Below, one piece after another: positions 17,325-24,866 of a stretch of 52,209 nucleotides of DNA (its first letter is position 1; each line of letters begins with the position of its first letter). The translations under genes and the position numbers were made by a program. The notes under the pieces were generated by a model, which was given only the letters and a program-made list of their open reading frames with translations, made no database searches and was not told the DNA's origin. The stretch is from Armatimonadota bacterium. Lineage in GTDB: Bacteria > Armatimonadota > Fimbriimonadia > Fimbriimonadales > ATM1. Location: the NCBI GenBank assembly GCA_003577165.1, contig QEUM01000014.1:1-52209 (forward strand). The letters run 5' to 3'.

Positions 17325-17942
17325 TCACTTCCTCCGTTGCAGCGCCCTCCAGTCGTGCGCCGCAATGTGATTGTCGTTTCCGCGGCCGGCGTAGGCGAAA
17401 GCCCGGAGGGCAAGACGGTACGTTTCGGCCGGAGAAGTTGCGAATTGAGTCTGAGACCATACCAGCTTCCGCTCCGGGGATAGCAAGTATGCTCGCGGCA
17501 AGAAACAGACGTTATAAATGCGGCCAAGCCTAAATGACTCGTCCTCCATGAGGACTACATGCTCCATCTTGCCTTCCACCTTGTGTTTGTTGTCGGAGCG
17601 TCCGCCAGCGACTATTATTATGAGGGGCAGGCGTGGATCGACAAGTCTGGCAATGCTGCGAACCTGTTCCTCCGTGCAGTTGCATGGCTGAACGAACAGT
17701 AAACATCGAAATCGTTGAGGGAAGGGGTCGATCGGCAGCTCTTGGCTGTTCACGATGGGTAGGATAGTCCCGAGGACCGGGTCCTCGGCCGTCCTGCGGA
17801 GTGCGTTAGTTCTTGAATCCAGGGTCGCATGACCAGTTCTGACTCCGATTCCCAAAAGCCATACGTTGGCTGCTAACAGTGTTAGGTAAACCCAGGCTGG
17901 AAGATTGCCTGTGAACAAGAGGTAGAGGGCCCGTCTTGACAT
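17325..17942 (-). CDS. Membrane-anchored thioredoxin-fold-like protein
   Basis: 205 residues. An N-terminal membrane helix (residues 13-33, PAWVYLTLLAANVWLLGIGV) is followed by a domain with the order of a redoxin: strand LLFVQ, then PCNC at the active-site position, helix TEEQVRSIARLV, strand LPLIIIV, and late PRAYLLSPERKLVWSQ, the usual cis-Pro and final strands. PCNC is not a normal C-x-x-C, so disulfide chemistry is uncertain. The start overlaps the previous stop (TAATG), so translation is coupled. This resembles TlpA/MauD-like periplasmic proteins; no partner such as DsbD is present. Confidence 0.55.
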   Translation of the reverse strand: MSRRALYLLFTGNLPAWVYLTLLAANVWLLGIGVRTGHATLDSRTNALRRTAEDPVLGTILPIVNSQELPIDPFPQRFRCLLFVQPCNCTEEQVRSIARLVDPRLPLIIIVAGGRSDNKHKVEGKMEHVVLMEDESFRLGRIYNVCFLPRAYLLSPERKLVWSQTQFATSPAETYRLALRAFAYAGRGNDNHIAAHDWRALQRRK

Positions 17943-18337
17943 TACTGGTTTCTCGTGAGCACCTGATCGACGTCAGCCGGGAGGTAGGAGTTGCCCGTCC
18001 TCAGCAAGAATTTCGGGCAACTCGTTATCCCTGCCGCAAGTTGGACTGCGGAACCAGGATCTAAATAGACGGGCCCGGTCCAACCCACTTCCCGCACAAA
18101 TGTCTTGACGGGGCCCAAATCCCGATAGGACACGAGGGGCATGGCTCGCTCGCGTGCCGGAAGCGAACGGGCAACGACCTTGCACGGCTCACAGCAACAA
18201 GTGAAGAACAAGCCGTCCGCGGATTGGATAACGTCTTGCGCGTCGCAGAGTTCACCTCCCTCGGTTCTCAAAGCCAAACCGGTCGCCAGCCCTAATCGGG
18301 TCGGAGGTGTGTCTCCCCCCGAGCATCCGAATCCCAT
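17942..18337 (-). CDS. Thioredoxin-fold-like protein, possibly a lipoprotein
   Basis: 131 residues from ATG 18337. GLFFTCCCEPCKVVARSL contains a C-x2-C-like centre at the redoxin active site (strand then CCCEPC). Later ITSCPKFLLRTG gives the cis-Pro strand. The frame is open upstream to about 18388 and encodes ISAIGLTAGMGFGC, which would form a lipoprotein signal with Cys at lipobox position, but no ATG, GTG or TTG precedes it. The annotated start would leave the Cys near the N-terminus with no signal. First gene of a likely operon with the next two. Confidence 0.5.
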   Translation of the reverse strand: MGFGCSGGDTPPTRLGLATGLALRTEGGELCDAQDVIQSADGLFFTCCCEPCKVVARSLPARERAMPLVSYRDLGPVKTFVREVGWTGPVYLDPGSAVQLAAGITSCPKFLLRTGNSYLPADVDQVLTRNQ

Positions 18338-18573
18338 CCCGGCTGTCAGACCGATAGCCGAAATCAGACCTGGATGCAGAATCCTTACCCCACTAAACGG
18401 AGACCATACCCGACACCGCGGGTCGGGGTGGGCGAACTAGTCTGACCTGGCCAAAGTTGCTCAACCTTCAGATCTGGCTTCGGTCGAAGACGTGGTCCCT
18501 GGGCACGAGGCCGATCTGGCTCGACCTCCCCAAGGGCCATCCGAACAGGTTCAGGTGCAGGTGCGCCCAAGCT

Positions 18574-19326
18574 CTAGCCTGCCGAGGCGCGTGAGTCATA
18601 CGCCCGCTCGTGACCCAGTCTCATCAACTGCTTCAGGTGATACAGTTCGTGCCAGAGGGCGCGGCGAAACACCTTGCGAGGCGTCCACAACTCGCCGTCA
18701 CACTCGTAAACATCATTCATCTCCAGAAAGCAACGACGCTGATCTGGATTCTCAAGCAGCATCGAACGACATTCGTCAAGCAGCGCGAGGGGGTCTTGGG
18801 ATGCGTCCGGTGCCAGGCGGTCTGCGGGAGATCCAGGAATCCTCGACGCATACCACCACTCGGCCTGTGCGACATGACGCAACGTTTCCGCGACGCCCTC
18901 GATCCCTTCCGGTGCGGCCGCCGCTGATTCAAGCAGGGCTCCTCGGCTTGCCTGGAGGAACCTCCCGATCTTGTCGAGATCCGTCGAACTGAGCGCATGT
19001 TTGTCCCAGTCGAAGAGACCTGTCGTGTCTCCGACGGCCAATTCACCGTCCGATTCCACTCGCTCCACGACCTCGAACTGGGATTCCGGATTTGTTTCGA
19101 GCGAACCGCCGTCGAAGTCCCACTTGAGGCCATTCGTCTGCATCCAGGCTGCAGCGAATCCCACGCCCGCGCGAAGATCGTCCAGCGCAGTCTCCTGACT
19201 TCGGCCTTGACCGGACGCGAAGGCGAAGGCGAACGCCCAAGCCATACACCCAGAACCTGGGTTCACTTCGATGGCGACCGGAATGCGCTGTGAGTCCACC
19301 AGTCGCGAGATTTTAATCCAAAGCAC
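18574..19326 (-). CDS. DinB-superfamily protein with an N-terminal HicB-like segment
   Basis: About 250 residues if started at GTG 19326; upstream codons fall in the divergent gene's promoter and encode Arg-rich non-conserved sequence. The C-terminal half is a four-helix DinB bundle: a His in RHVAQAEWWY and the pair HELYHLKQL, the usual three-His metal site. The N-terminal part (RIPVAIEVNP... AFASGQGRSQETALDDLRA) looks like a HicB-type beta-alpha unit. DinB members include bacillithiol or mycothiol transferases, but many are of unknown role. It is divergent from the DUF1801 gene. Confidence 0.72.
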   Translation of the reverse strand: MLWIKISRLVDSQRIPVAIEVNPGSGCMAWAFAFAFASGQGRSQETALDDLRAGVGFAAAWMQTNGLKWDFDGGSLETNPESQFEVVERVESDGELAVGDTTGLFDWDKHALSSTDLDKIGRFLQASRGALLESAAAAPEGIEGVAETLRHVAQAEWWYASRIPGSPADRLAPDASQDPLALLDECRSMLLENPDQRRCFLEMNDVYECDGELWTPRKVFRRALWHELYHLKQLMRLGHERAYDSRASAG

Positions 19327-19397
19327 GCCCGTAAAGCGAAGGATCCACGATGGCGTGGACTTCCGCCGGTACACTCTCTTCGCCGCATTGGAGGTAC

Positions 19398-19811
19398 ATG
19401 ATGGACCGACAGCCGCGTACGATCGACGAATATCTCGACGGGCTTTCCGACGAGATGCGGAACGCCCTCGAATCCCTGAGAAAAAGAGTCCGCAAACTCG
19501 TTCCTGAAGCAGAAGAGTGCATCGGATACTGCATGCCGACATTTCGACTCCACGGGCGCAACTTCGTCCACTTCGCAGCCTTCAAGAATCACTGCAGTTT
19601 CTTCCCGGGCGCAGCGATCGTCGAATCGTTTCAAGGCGATCTCGAGGGGTTCAAGACGTCAAAAGGCACGATACAGTTCCTCCCGGAGAAGCCGATTCCT
19701 GGAAAGATCCTGGAGAAGATCATTCGCGCGCGGCTCGCGGAAGAAGCCGAGCGCGCCGCAGAGCGCGCGTCGAAAGCGAAGCGGAATAGGAAGGCCCCCC
19801 CTCGCAAATAG
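19398..19811 (+). CDS. DUF1801 / YdhG-family protein
   Basis: 137 residues from ATG 19398 (or 19401), preceded by GGAGG at ideal spacing. The family core is clear: TIDEYLDGLSDEMRNALESL, EECIGYCMPTFRLHGRNFVHFAAFKNHCSF in the middle, and GTIQFLPEKPIP near the end. The C-terminal 25 residues are Lys/Arg/Ala-rich. It folds as a small alpha/beta domain; the family has no firmly known function and is sometimes near DinB or iron-related genes. It ends 11 bases before the convergent narK gene. Confidence 0.87.
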   Translation: MMDRQPRTIDEYLDGLSDEMRNALESLRKRVRKLVPEAEECIGYCMPTFRLHGRNFVHFAAFKNHCSFFPGAAIVESFQGDLEGFKTSKGTIQFLPEKPIPGKILEKIIRARLAEEAERAAERASKAKRNRKAPPRK

Positions 19812-19822
19812 CCGGCCCTTCG

Positions 19823-21184
19823 TTAGCAGGGCCGCTCTGCGCCGCCCCGTGCGTAGAACCACCAGTTCAGCACGAGGTTGAACAGATAGAAGACGGCAAC
19901 GCTGTAGAAGAACACACTCGCGGTGCCGAACGATTGGAGGCAGCTGCCGACCGCCACCGAGAAGATGAAGGGCCCGTAAGCGGCGATCGCAGAAGTCCAT
20001 CCGATGACGCCCGCAGCCTGCCTCGGCTCGAAGATCATCGGCATCTGCTTGAATGTCGAAGCGTTGCCTGCGCCGCAGAAGAAGAACAATCCCAGCATGA
20101 ACCACACGAAACCTGGAAACTGATCGAGTGAGGTTGGGTTGGTATAGAAAGTCACCCCGATCGCGCAAACGATGAGGCCGATGGCGCTGAACATCGTGAC
20201 CTTCGCGCCACCGATCTTGTCGCTGATGGGGCCGAACAGAATTCTCACAAGCGCTCCCACGAGCGGGCCGAGGAAGGCGTACTTGAGAGGATCCGGCCCC
20301 CCCTCGAACTTGCTCGTGTAAACCTCCTTGATGAGGAGAGGGAAGATTGCGGCAAATCCGGAGAACGAGCCGAACGTCATGATATAGAGCGAAGTCATGC
20401 ACCACGTGTGCTTGTTCTTGAAGATGTCAGTCTGCTCGCGGACAGTTGCTCGAACAGGCACGCTCCGCAGATAGATCATTGATAGAAGCGCAGCGAGGAG
20501 GATGAACGGCACCCAGATGTACGCCGCGTTCTGCAGCCAGAGCGCCGAAGTCTGTCCTTCTTTGGTGAACGTCTGGCTTCCGCCGAGCAGGCTGCCGAAC
20601 AACGCGAACCCGATGATCCAGGGCACGACGAACTGTGCGACCGACACACCGAAGTTCCCGATTCCGGCTTGTATCGCGAGCGCGGTTCCCTGAAGCCTCT
20701 TGGGGAAGAAGAGGCTGGTCGACGGCATGAACGAAGAGAAGTTGCCTCCACCGAAACCTGCGAGGAACGCCAAGAGCATCAGCACCCCAAACGGCGTGTC
20801 GGGGTTTTGAACTGCGATCCCCCACCCGATGCATGGAATCGCGAGCAGCAGCGTGGAAACGGTCACCGTCGTTCGCGTGCCAAACACGGGGATAAGGAAT
20901 GTGTGAACGATTCGCAGCGTTCCGCCCGCGAGGCCCGGCATAGCCGTGAGCCAGAAGAGTTGCTCATTCGTAAGGTCAAAGCCTATGCCCTGTAGCTTGA
21001 CGACGATGGCGCTTACGAAGAACCACGTAAAAAACGCGAGCATCAGAGAGAAAGTGGTGAAAATGAGAGTTCTCCACGCGATCGCTTTACCCGTGCTTTC
21101 CCAAAATGCGGCGTCTTCGGGACTCCACTCGCGTATCCACGTGCCGCCTTTCGCTCCCGATGTTGGTTCGCTTGCTGTGCTCAT
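19823..21184 (-). CDS. narK: NarK-type nitrate/nitrite transporter
   Basis: 453 residues, 12 membrane helices of the major facilitator type. The N-terminal SPEDAAFWESTGKAIAWR is the usual NarK leader. Nitrate signature segments are present (GGGNFSSFMPSTSLFFPK), and two membrane Arg residues in GGTLRIV and GALVRILFG match the substrate-binding pair. It should import nitrate or exchange nitrate for nitrite across the inner membrane, feeding the cytoplasm-facing molybdoenzyme at 8.06 kb. It follows the other narK by 35 bases on the same strand, so they form an operon. Confidence 0.93.
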   Translation of the reverse strand: MSTASEPTSGAKGGTWIREWSPEDAAFWESTGKAIAWRTLIFTTFSLMLAFFTWFFVSAIVVKLQGIGFDLTNEQLFWLTAMPGLAGGTLRIVHTFLIPVFGTRTTVTVSTLLLAIPCIGWGIAVQNPDTPFGVLMLLAFLAGFGGGNFSSFMPSTSLFFPKRLQGTALAIQAGIGNFGVSVAQFVVPWIIGFALFGSLLGGSQTFTKEGQTSALWLQNAAYIWVPFILLAALLSMIYLRSVPVRATVREQTDIFKNKHTWCMTSLYIMTFGSFSGFAAIFPLLIKEVYTSKFEGGPDPLKYAFLGPLVGALVRILFGPISDKIGGAKVTMFSAIGLIVCAIGVTFYTNPTSLDQFPGFVWFMLGLFFFCGAGNASTFKQMPMIFEPRQAAGVIGWTSAIAAYGPFIFSVAVGSCLQSFGTASVFFYSVAVFYLFNLVLNWWFYARGGAERPC

Positions 21185-21219
21185 GATTGTTCGTCTCTCA
21201 AATTGCGGTTATGTTGCCT

Positions 21220-22740
21220 TTACGAGCCGGCCGCCAGAACGTCCTCTCGACGCGCGTCGCCCGAGTCGAGTTTGCCGGGGTCCTTCATCCCGCGCGTCAT
21301 GCGCAGGACCACGATGTGCATCCACACGAGGCAAATGACGGAGATGAGGGCGAGAAGAAGCCAGCAGGTCGTCCACAGGCCGGTCGCCTTCAGCAGATAG
21401 CCGAAGATGATCGGGCAGAAGAACCCGCCCAGCCCGCCGATGACGCCCACCAGCCCGCCGACGGTTCCGACGTCGTTCGGGAAGTAGTCGGGAATGTGTC
21501 GGTAAACGGCAGCCTTGCCGATACCCATCGCGATGCCTGCGATGAAGACGAGGCCGGTGAAGACCCAGACGTTCGCTTGGAAATACAGGTGAGTGGTTCC
21601 CCTCGCAAGGAGTTGCCTGCGCTTGACTTTGTCGCCCTGCTTCACCACCGGTTCTTGCCAGCCCGTGAACGTGGGCCAGACCAGCGCCTTCTCGTCCAAT
21701 TGCTCGACGGAGATGTCGGATTTCGTTTTCAGCGTGTAGGTCTGGTTGCCGACGACGACGGCGTTGGCCGAGACCGACGCCACCGTGCCGTCCGCATCAG
21801 CGAGAACCCCCTCCCCGGGGGACGTGATCTGCATGCGCGGAGCGACGAGAAGGAAGAAGCAGATTGCGCAAATCGACAGCACCCAGTACATCGTTGTGCG
21901 CGCTCCGTAGTGATCCGACACCCACCCCCCGAGCGCGCGAATGACTCCGGATGGCAGGCTGAAGATGGACGCCATGAGTCCTGCCCCCGCAAGGCTCATC
22001 GCATAAACGTTCAAGTAATACGGTATCAGCCACTGCGCCAGGGCAACGAACGCCCCGAAGACGAGGAAGTAGTAGACGCCAAACCTCCACACTCGCATGT
22101 CGCGCAGCGGCCGCAGCATCTCGACGTAAGACTTCTGCGATGCGATCTCGGGCTTCTTCTGGACAGAAAGGAGAGCGAAGATGATCGCCATCACGACGAG
22201 CGCGCCGGCGTAGATGAGCGGCATCTGACGCCAGCCTTCGGGGTTCTCGCCTCCGTTGGTGAGGTACTTCAAGAGAATCGGGCCGCCGAGGCTCGTCACT
22301 CCGGAGCCCGCGTTGCCCATGCCGAAAACTCCGAGCGCTGTGCCTTGGCTCTTTTTGGGGAAGAAGACCGATGTGTAGGCGATGCCGACGGCAAACGATG
22401 TGCCGCTCACTCCAAACACAAGACCGCAGATCATCAGACTTGTGAACGTGTCTGCGAAACTCGTGAGGACCAGCCCGACGGCAGAAAAGAGCATGACGCC
22501 GATGTAAACCGGCTTGCCTCCATACTTGTCGGTCATCATCCCGACGGGGAGTCGAAAAATCGATCCGGTGAGAATCGGGATTCCGATGAGCCAACCGATC
22601 TGTGCTTTGTCCAGTTCGATCAGCCTGCTGTTGACAAAAAAGGAGATAAGAACGCCGTAGAGGGTCCAAACCGCAAAGCAGACCGTGAAAGCGATCGTGT
22701 TGAGGATCAACACGCGATTGGCAACGGCCCGCTCACTCAT
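21220..22740 (-). CDS. narK: NarK-type transporter with a periplasmic barrel-sandwich-like insertion
   Basis: 506 residues. The start is placed at 22740 (MSERAVANRV) because AGGAT lies 8-10 bases upstream; the longer form adds nine residues. NarK motifs: GSIFRLPVG (first Arg), YTSVFFPKKSQGTALG and GVIRALGGWVSDHYG (second Arg). Between the eighth and ninth helices (residues about 301-390) sits an extra hydrophilic stretch with DGTVASVSANAVVVGN and VVKQGDKVKRRQLLARG. The second motif is the pattern of a biotinyl/lipoyl-like barrel-sandwich hairpin. This insertion is not part of the standard transporter. The upstream region carries two Crp/Fnr-type palindromes. Confidence 0.9.
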   Translation of the reverse strand: MSERAVANRVLILNTIAFTVCFAVWTLYGVLISFFVNSRLIELDKAQIGWLIGIPILTGSIFRLPVGMMTDKYGGKPVYIGVMLFSAVGLVLTSFADTFTSLMICGLVFGVSGTSFAVGIAYTSVFFPKKSQGTALGVFGMGNAGSGVTSLGGPILLKYLTNGGENPEGWRQMPLIYAGALVVMAIIFALLSVQKKPEIASQKSYVEMLRPLRDMRVWRFGVYYFLVFGAFVALAQWLIPYYLNVYAMSLAGAGLMASIFSLPSGVIRALGGWVSDHYGARTTMYWVLSICAICFFLLVAPRMQITSPGEGVLADADGTVASVSANAVVVGNQTYTLKTKSDISVEQLDEKALVWPTFTGWQEPVVKQGDKVKRRQLLARGTTHLYFQANVWVFTGLVFIAGIAMGIGKAAVYRHIPDYFPNDVGTVGGLVGVIGGLGGFFCPIIFGYLLKATGLWTTCWLLLALISVICLVWMHIVVLRMTRGMKDPGKLDSGDARREDVLAAGS

Positions 22741-22774
22741 ATGTGAAATCCTGGCCCGGGGGCCCACCTCAGGC

Positions 22775-22790
22775 TATGACTCTTGTCATA
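22775..22790. promoter_or_regulatory. Crp/Fnr-type operator, site 3 (TATGAC-TCTT-GTCATA)
   Basis: A perfect 6+6 inverted repeat, 34 bases upstream of the narK start codon (22740). It is identical in both arms to site 2 at 7979. Confidence 0.8.
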
Positions 22791-22830
22791 CCTCGGCGGA
22801 TTCGGACTTCTGCCACTGGGTGCTGGTCGG

Positions 22831-22846
22831 TATGAGGATTGTCATA
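22831..22846. promoter_or_regulatory. Crp/Fnr-type operator, site 4 (TATGAG-GATT-GTCATA)
   Basis: 11 of 12 arm positions match. The centre is 56 bp from site 3 and 66 bases before the porin start codon. Confidence 0.7.
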
Positions 22847-22868
22847 GTCCAGCCTCGGAGGGGCGGGG

Positions 22869-22874
22869 CATAAC
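22869..22874 (+). promoter_or_regulatory. Candidate -10 element of the porin gene
   Basis: CATAAC. A transcription start near 22881 would be about 42 bp from the centre of site 4, again class II activator geometry. A GGAGG at 22890-22894 then serves the ATG at 22905. Confidence 0.45.
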
Positions 22875-22904
22875 TCGTACTGTCGCGGCGGAGGCCGGTT
22901 CAGT

Positions 22905-24074
22905 ATGCATTTCTACCTACCACCCATTCAGGACATCCCGCAGTTCACACCCCTCTTTGAGGTGCGCACGCGGTTCGAACGTAGAGCAGACCGAGATTTC
23001 CTCGAATCGGCCCCAGACTTTCGAAAAGACAACTTTCTGCGTGCGAGAGCGGGGTTCGACTGGAAGTTCGACGAAAAGACGACAGCGCGCTTTCAGTATC
23101 AGTTCTCGTTTGATCAATTCCATACCCCGACCGGCATCGGTCGTCCGCACTACGAAGATGTGCTTCTTGCGAATTTAGAGCACAAATCGGGCGACGCGGT
23201 AGTAACGGTTGGGAGGCAACGGCTCATCTTGGGGGATGAGAGGCTGATCGGAGCCCTCGAGTGGGGCAACTTCGGGCGGACTTATGACGTGCTTCGAGTG
23301 AAGAACAAGTCGTGGGACTTCTTCGCTGGCAAACTCGGAGTGAATTATCCCCGCGCCAAGGATGTTCGCCTCGGCGCCGTGAGTTACACCGGAACTCTCG
23401 GCACGACTTCGCTCATATACAAGCACGATGAGCCCGCCGCAGGCGACACCGATCACTTCACGCTGGATCACATCTGGAAGAGGAGCAGCGGTGCATGGGG
23501 ATACGAATTCGAGGGCGCGTACCAGTTCGGTGACTTCGCCGGTCTGGATCATCAAGCGTGGGCGCTGCATGGCGCGGCCTCCTACAAGGTGGACTCGAAA
23601 TTGCGGTGGATATTCGAAGTGAACGCAGCGAGCGGCGGCTCCACGCCAGGGAAGAGCAGAACGTTCGACAACTTGTATCCCACCAATCATAAGTTCTACG
23701 GGATCATGGACATGTTCGCTTGGATGAACATGACAGAAATCGCGCTGATCGCCGAAGTCAAAGCGAACTCGAAACTGGACTTCAAGGCTTCTGCGCGCTC
23801 GTTCGCGCTCCAGAACTCCAAGGATGCTTGGTACGGCGCGGGCGGCGCCCCGAACCGTCGGGTGGGGGGCGGCATCTTCCGCGACGTGACGGGAGCGGCG
23901 GGCCGAGAAGTGGGGCTCGAATTTGACTTAGATGCGACTCTGAGGCCCGACAAGTACTCGACGGTGCAGGCTGGCATCGCCACGTTCCTGCCGGGGCCGT
24001 TTGTGGAGAGTTTCTACGGAGGTTCCGCGGACGCGCAGGTTTGGTACTACCTGATGGTCAACTGGAAGTGGTAG
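22905..24074 (+). CDS. Alginate_exp-family outer-membrane porin-like protein, signal peptide not seen
   Basis: 389 residues of alternating amphipathic strands typical of an 18-strand AlgE/Alginate_exp barrel: FEVRTRFERR, FLRARAGFDWKF, ARFQYQFSF, AVVTVGRQRLILGDERLIG and the C-terminal VWYYLMVNWKW ending in an aromatic residue, as barrel proteins do. The start at 22905 is backed by GGAGG ten bases upstream, yet the N-terminus has no signal peptide; the open frame extends only to 22848 and adds none. Divergent from narK and sharing its operator region, it may allow anions through the outer membrane. That role is inference. Confidence 0.75.
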   Translation: MHFYLPPIQDIPQFTPLFEVRTRFERRADRDFLESAPDFRKDNFLRARAGFDWKFDEKTTARFQYQFSFDQFHTPTGIGRPHYEDVLLANLEHKSGDAVVTVGRQRLILGDERLIGALEWGNFGRTYDVLRVKNKSWDFFAGKLGVNYPRAKDVRLGAVSYTGTLGTTSLIYKHDEPAAGDTDHFTLDHIWKRSSGAWGYEFEGAYQFGDFAGLDHQAWALHGAASYKVDSKLRWIFEVNAASGGSTPGKSRTFDNLYPTNHKFYGIMDMFAWMNMTEIALIAEVKANSKLDFKASARSFALQNSKDAWYGAGGAPNRRVGGGIFRDVTGAAGREVGLEFDLDATLRPDKYSTVQAGIATFLPGPFVESFYGGSADAQVWYYLMVNWKW

Positions 24075-24078
24075 TCGG

Positions 24079-24765
24079 CTAAGCGGCGAGCAGGGCTTCG
24101 ATCTCTCTCACTCGCGTCAGCACGACGTAGTGATGGTCGGTCTGTATCAGGCCGTCTTTCTGCCACCTGCTCATGGTGCGAATCGCGGATTCCACAGTCG
24201 TTCCCGTCATGTCCGCCACGTCTTGGCGCGTCAGCGGCACGTTGATGCGGATTCCGCCTTCGACCTCCTCACCGTAGGACTCGCTGAGGATCATCAATAC
24301 GGCTGCGATCCTCTGATCCACGCGTCCGCTGATAAGCCGGGCCATGAGATCGTGTGCGCTACGGAGCCGAAGCGTCGTTCTCCGCACGAGCCTGTCCTTG
24401 AGTGCGTTGTTCGCCTCATAGATCGGCATGAAGGCTCGCTTCGGAATCCGGAGATACACCGTCTTCGTGACGGCGATGGACGAGAGGGGACACCCCGAGC
24501 CGTCAATCGTCCCGAGAAGCCCATAGATCTGACCCGGACCCACGATTTCTACGGTGGTCTCCTGGCCGTCGGCCGTCGAACGGCACATCTTGATGAACCC
24601 GGAGCCGACGAGCCCGAAGAAATCCACGACTGCCCCCGAAGTCCAGATCACGTGCCCCTTGTCCACCGTGACCAACTTGGATGAGGTCGCCAGCGACTCG
24701 ATCTGTTCGGTCGTCAGGCTGTTCAGCAGAGTGCTCGACCTCAGCACGTGCAGGTTGGAGAGCAT
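24079..24765 (-). CDS. Crp/Fnr-family transcriptional regulator (second paralogue)
   Basis: 228 residues. Effector barrel (KGHVIWTSGAVVDFFGLVGSGF), dimer helix and winged HTH (LTRQDVADMTGTTVESAIR) are all present. The recognition helix E-S-A-I-R shares E-x-x-I-R with the paralogue at 5.8 kb, whereas the sensor domains differ more; both may read the same operator in response to different signals. No FNR-like Cys cluster is present at the N-terminus. It converges on the porin gene with four bases between stop codons and lies 101 bases from tyrS, which is divergent. Confidence 0.92.
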   Translation of the reverse strand: MLSNLHVLRSSTLLNSLTTEQIESLATSSKLVTVDKGHVIWTSGAVVDFFGLVGSGFIKMCRSTADGQETTVEIVGPGQIYGLLGTIDGSGCPLSSIAVTKTVYLRIPKRAFMPIYEANNALKDRLVRRTTLRLRSAHDLMARLISGRVDQRIAAVLMILSESYGEEVEGGIRINVPLTRQDVADMTGTTVESAIRTMSRWQKDGLIQTDHHYVVLTRVREIEALLAA

Positions 24766-24866
24766 TCGGTCCAGACGATACCCCGGCCTTCCTGGTCGTT
24801 ACCTCTCGGCGGGGCGAAACCGGTAGGGCCAACCGACCCGCGTCCCGGTATCATCGGACGCTCCCA

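Noticed and set aside
21187-22746. 519-residue frame on the plus strand
   Set aside because: Antisense to narK; hydrophilic Asp/Glu/Arg/His-rich text typical of a shadow of a membrane-protein gene.
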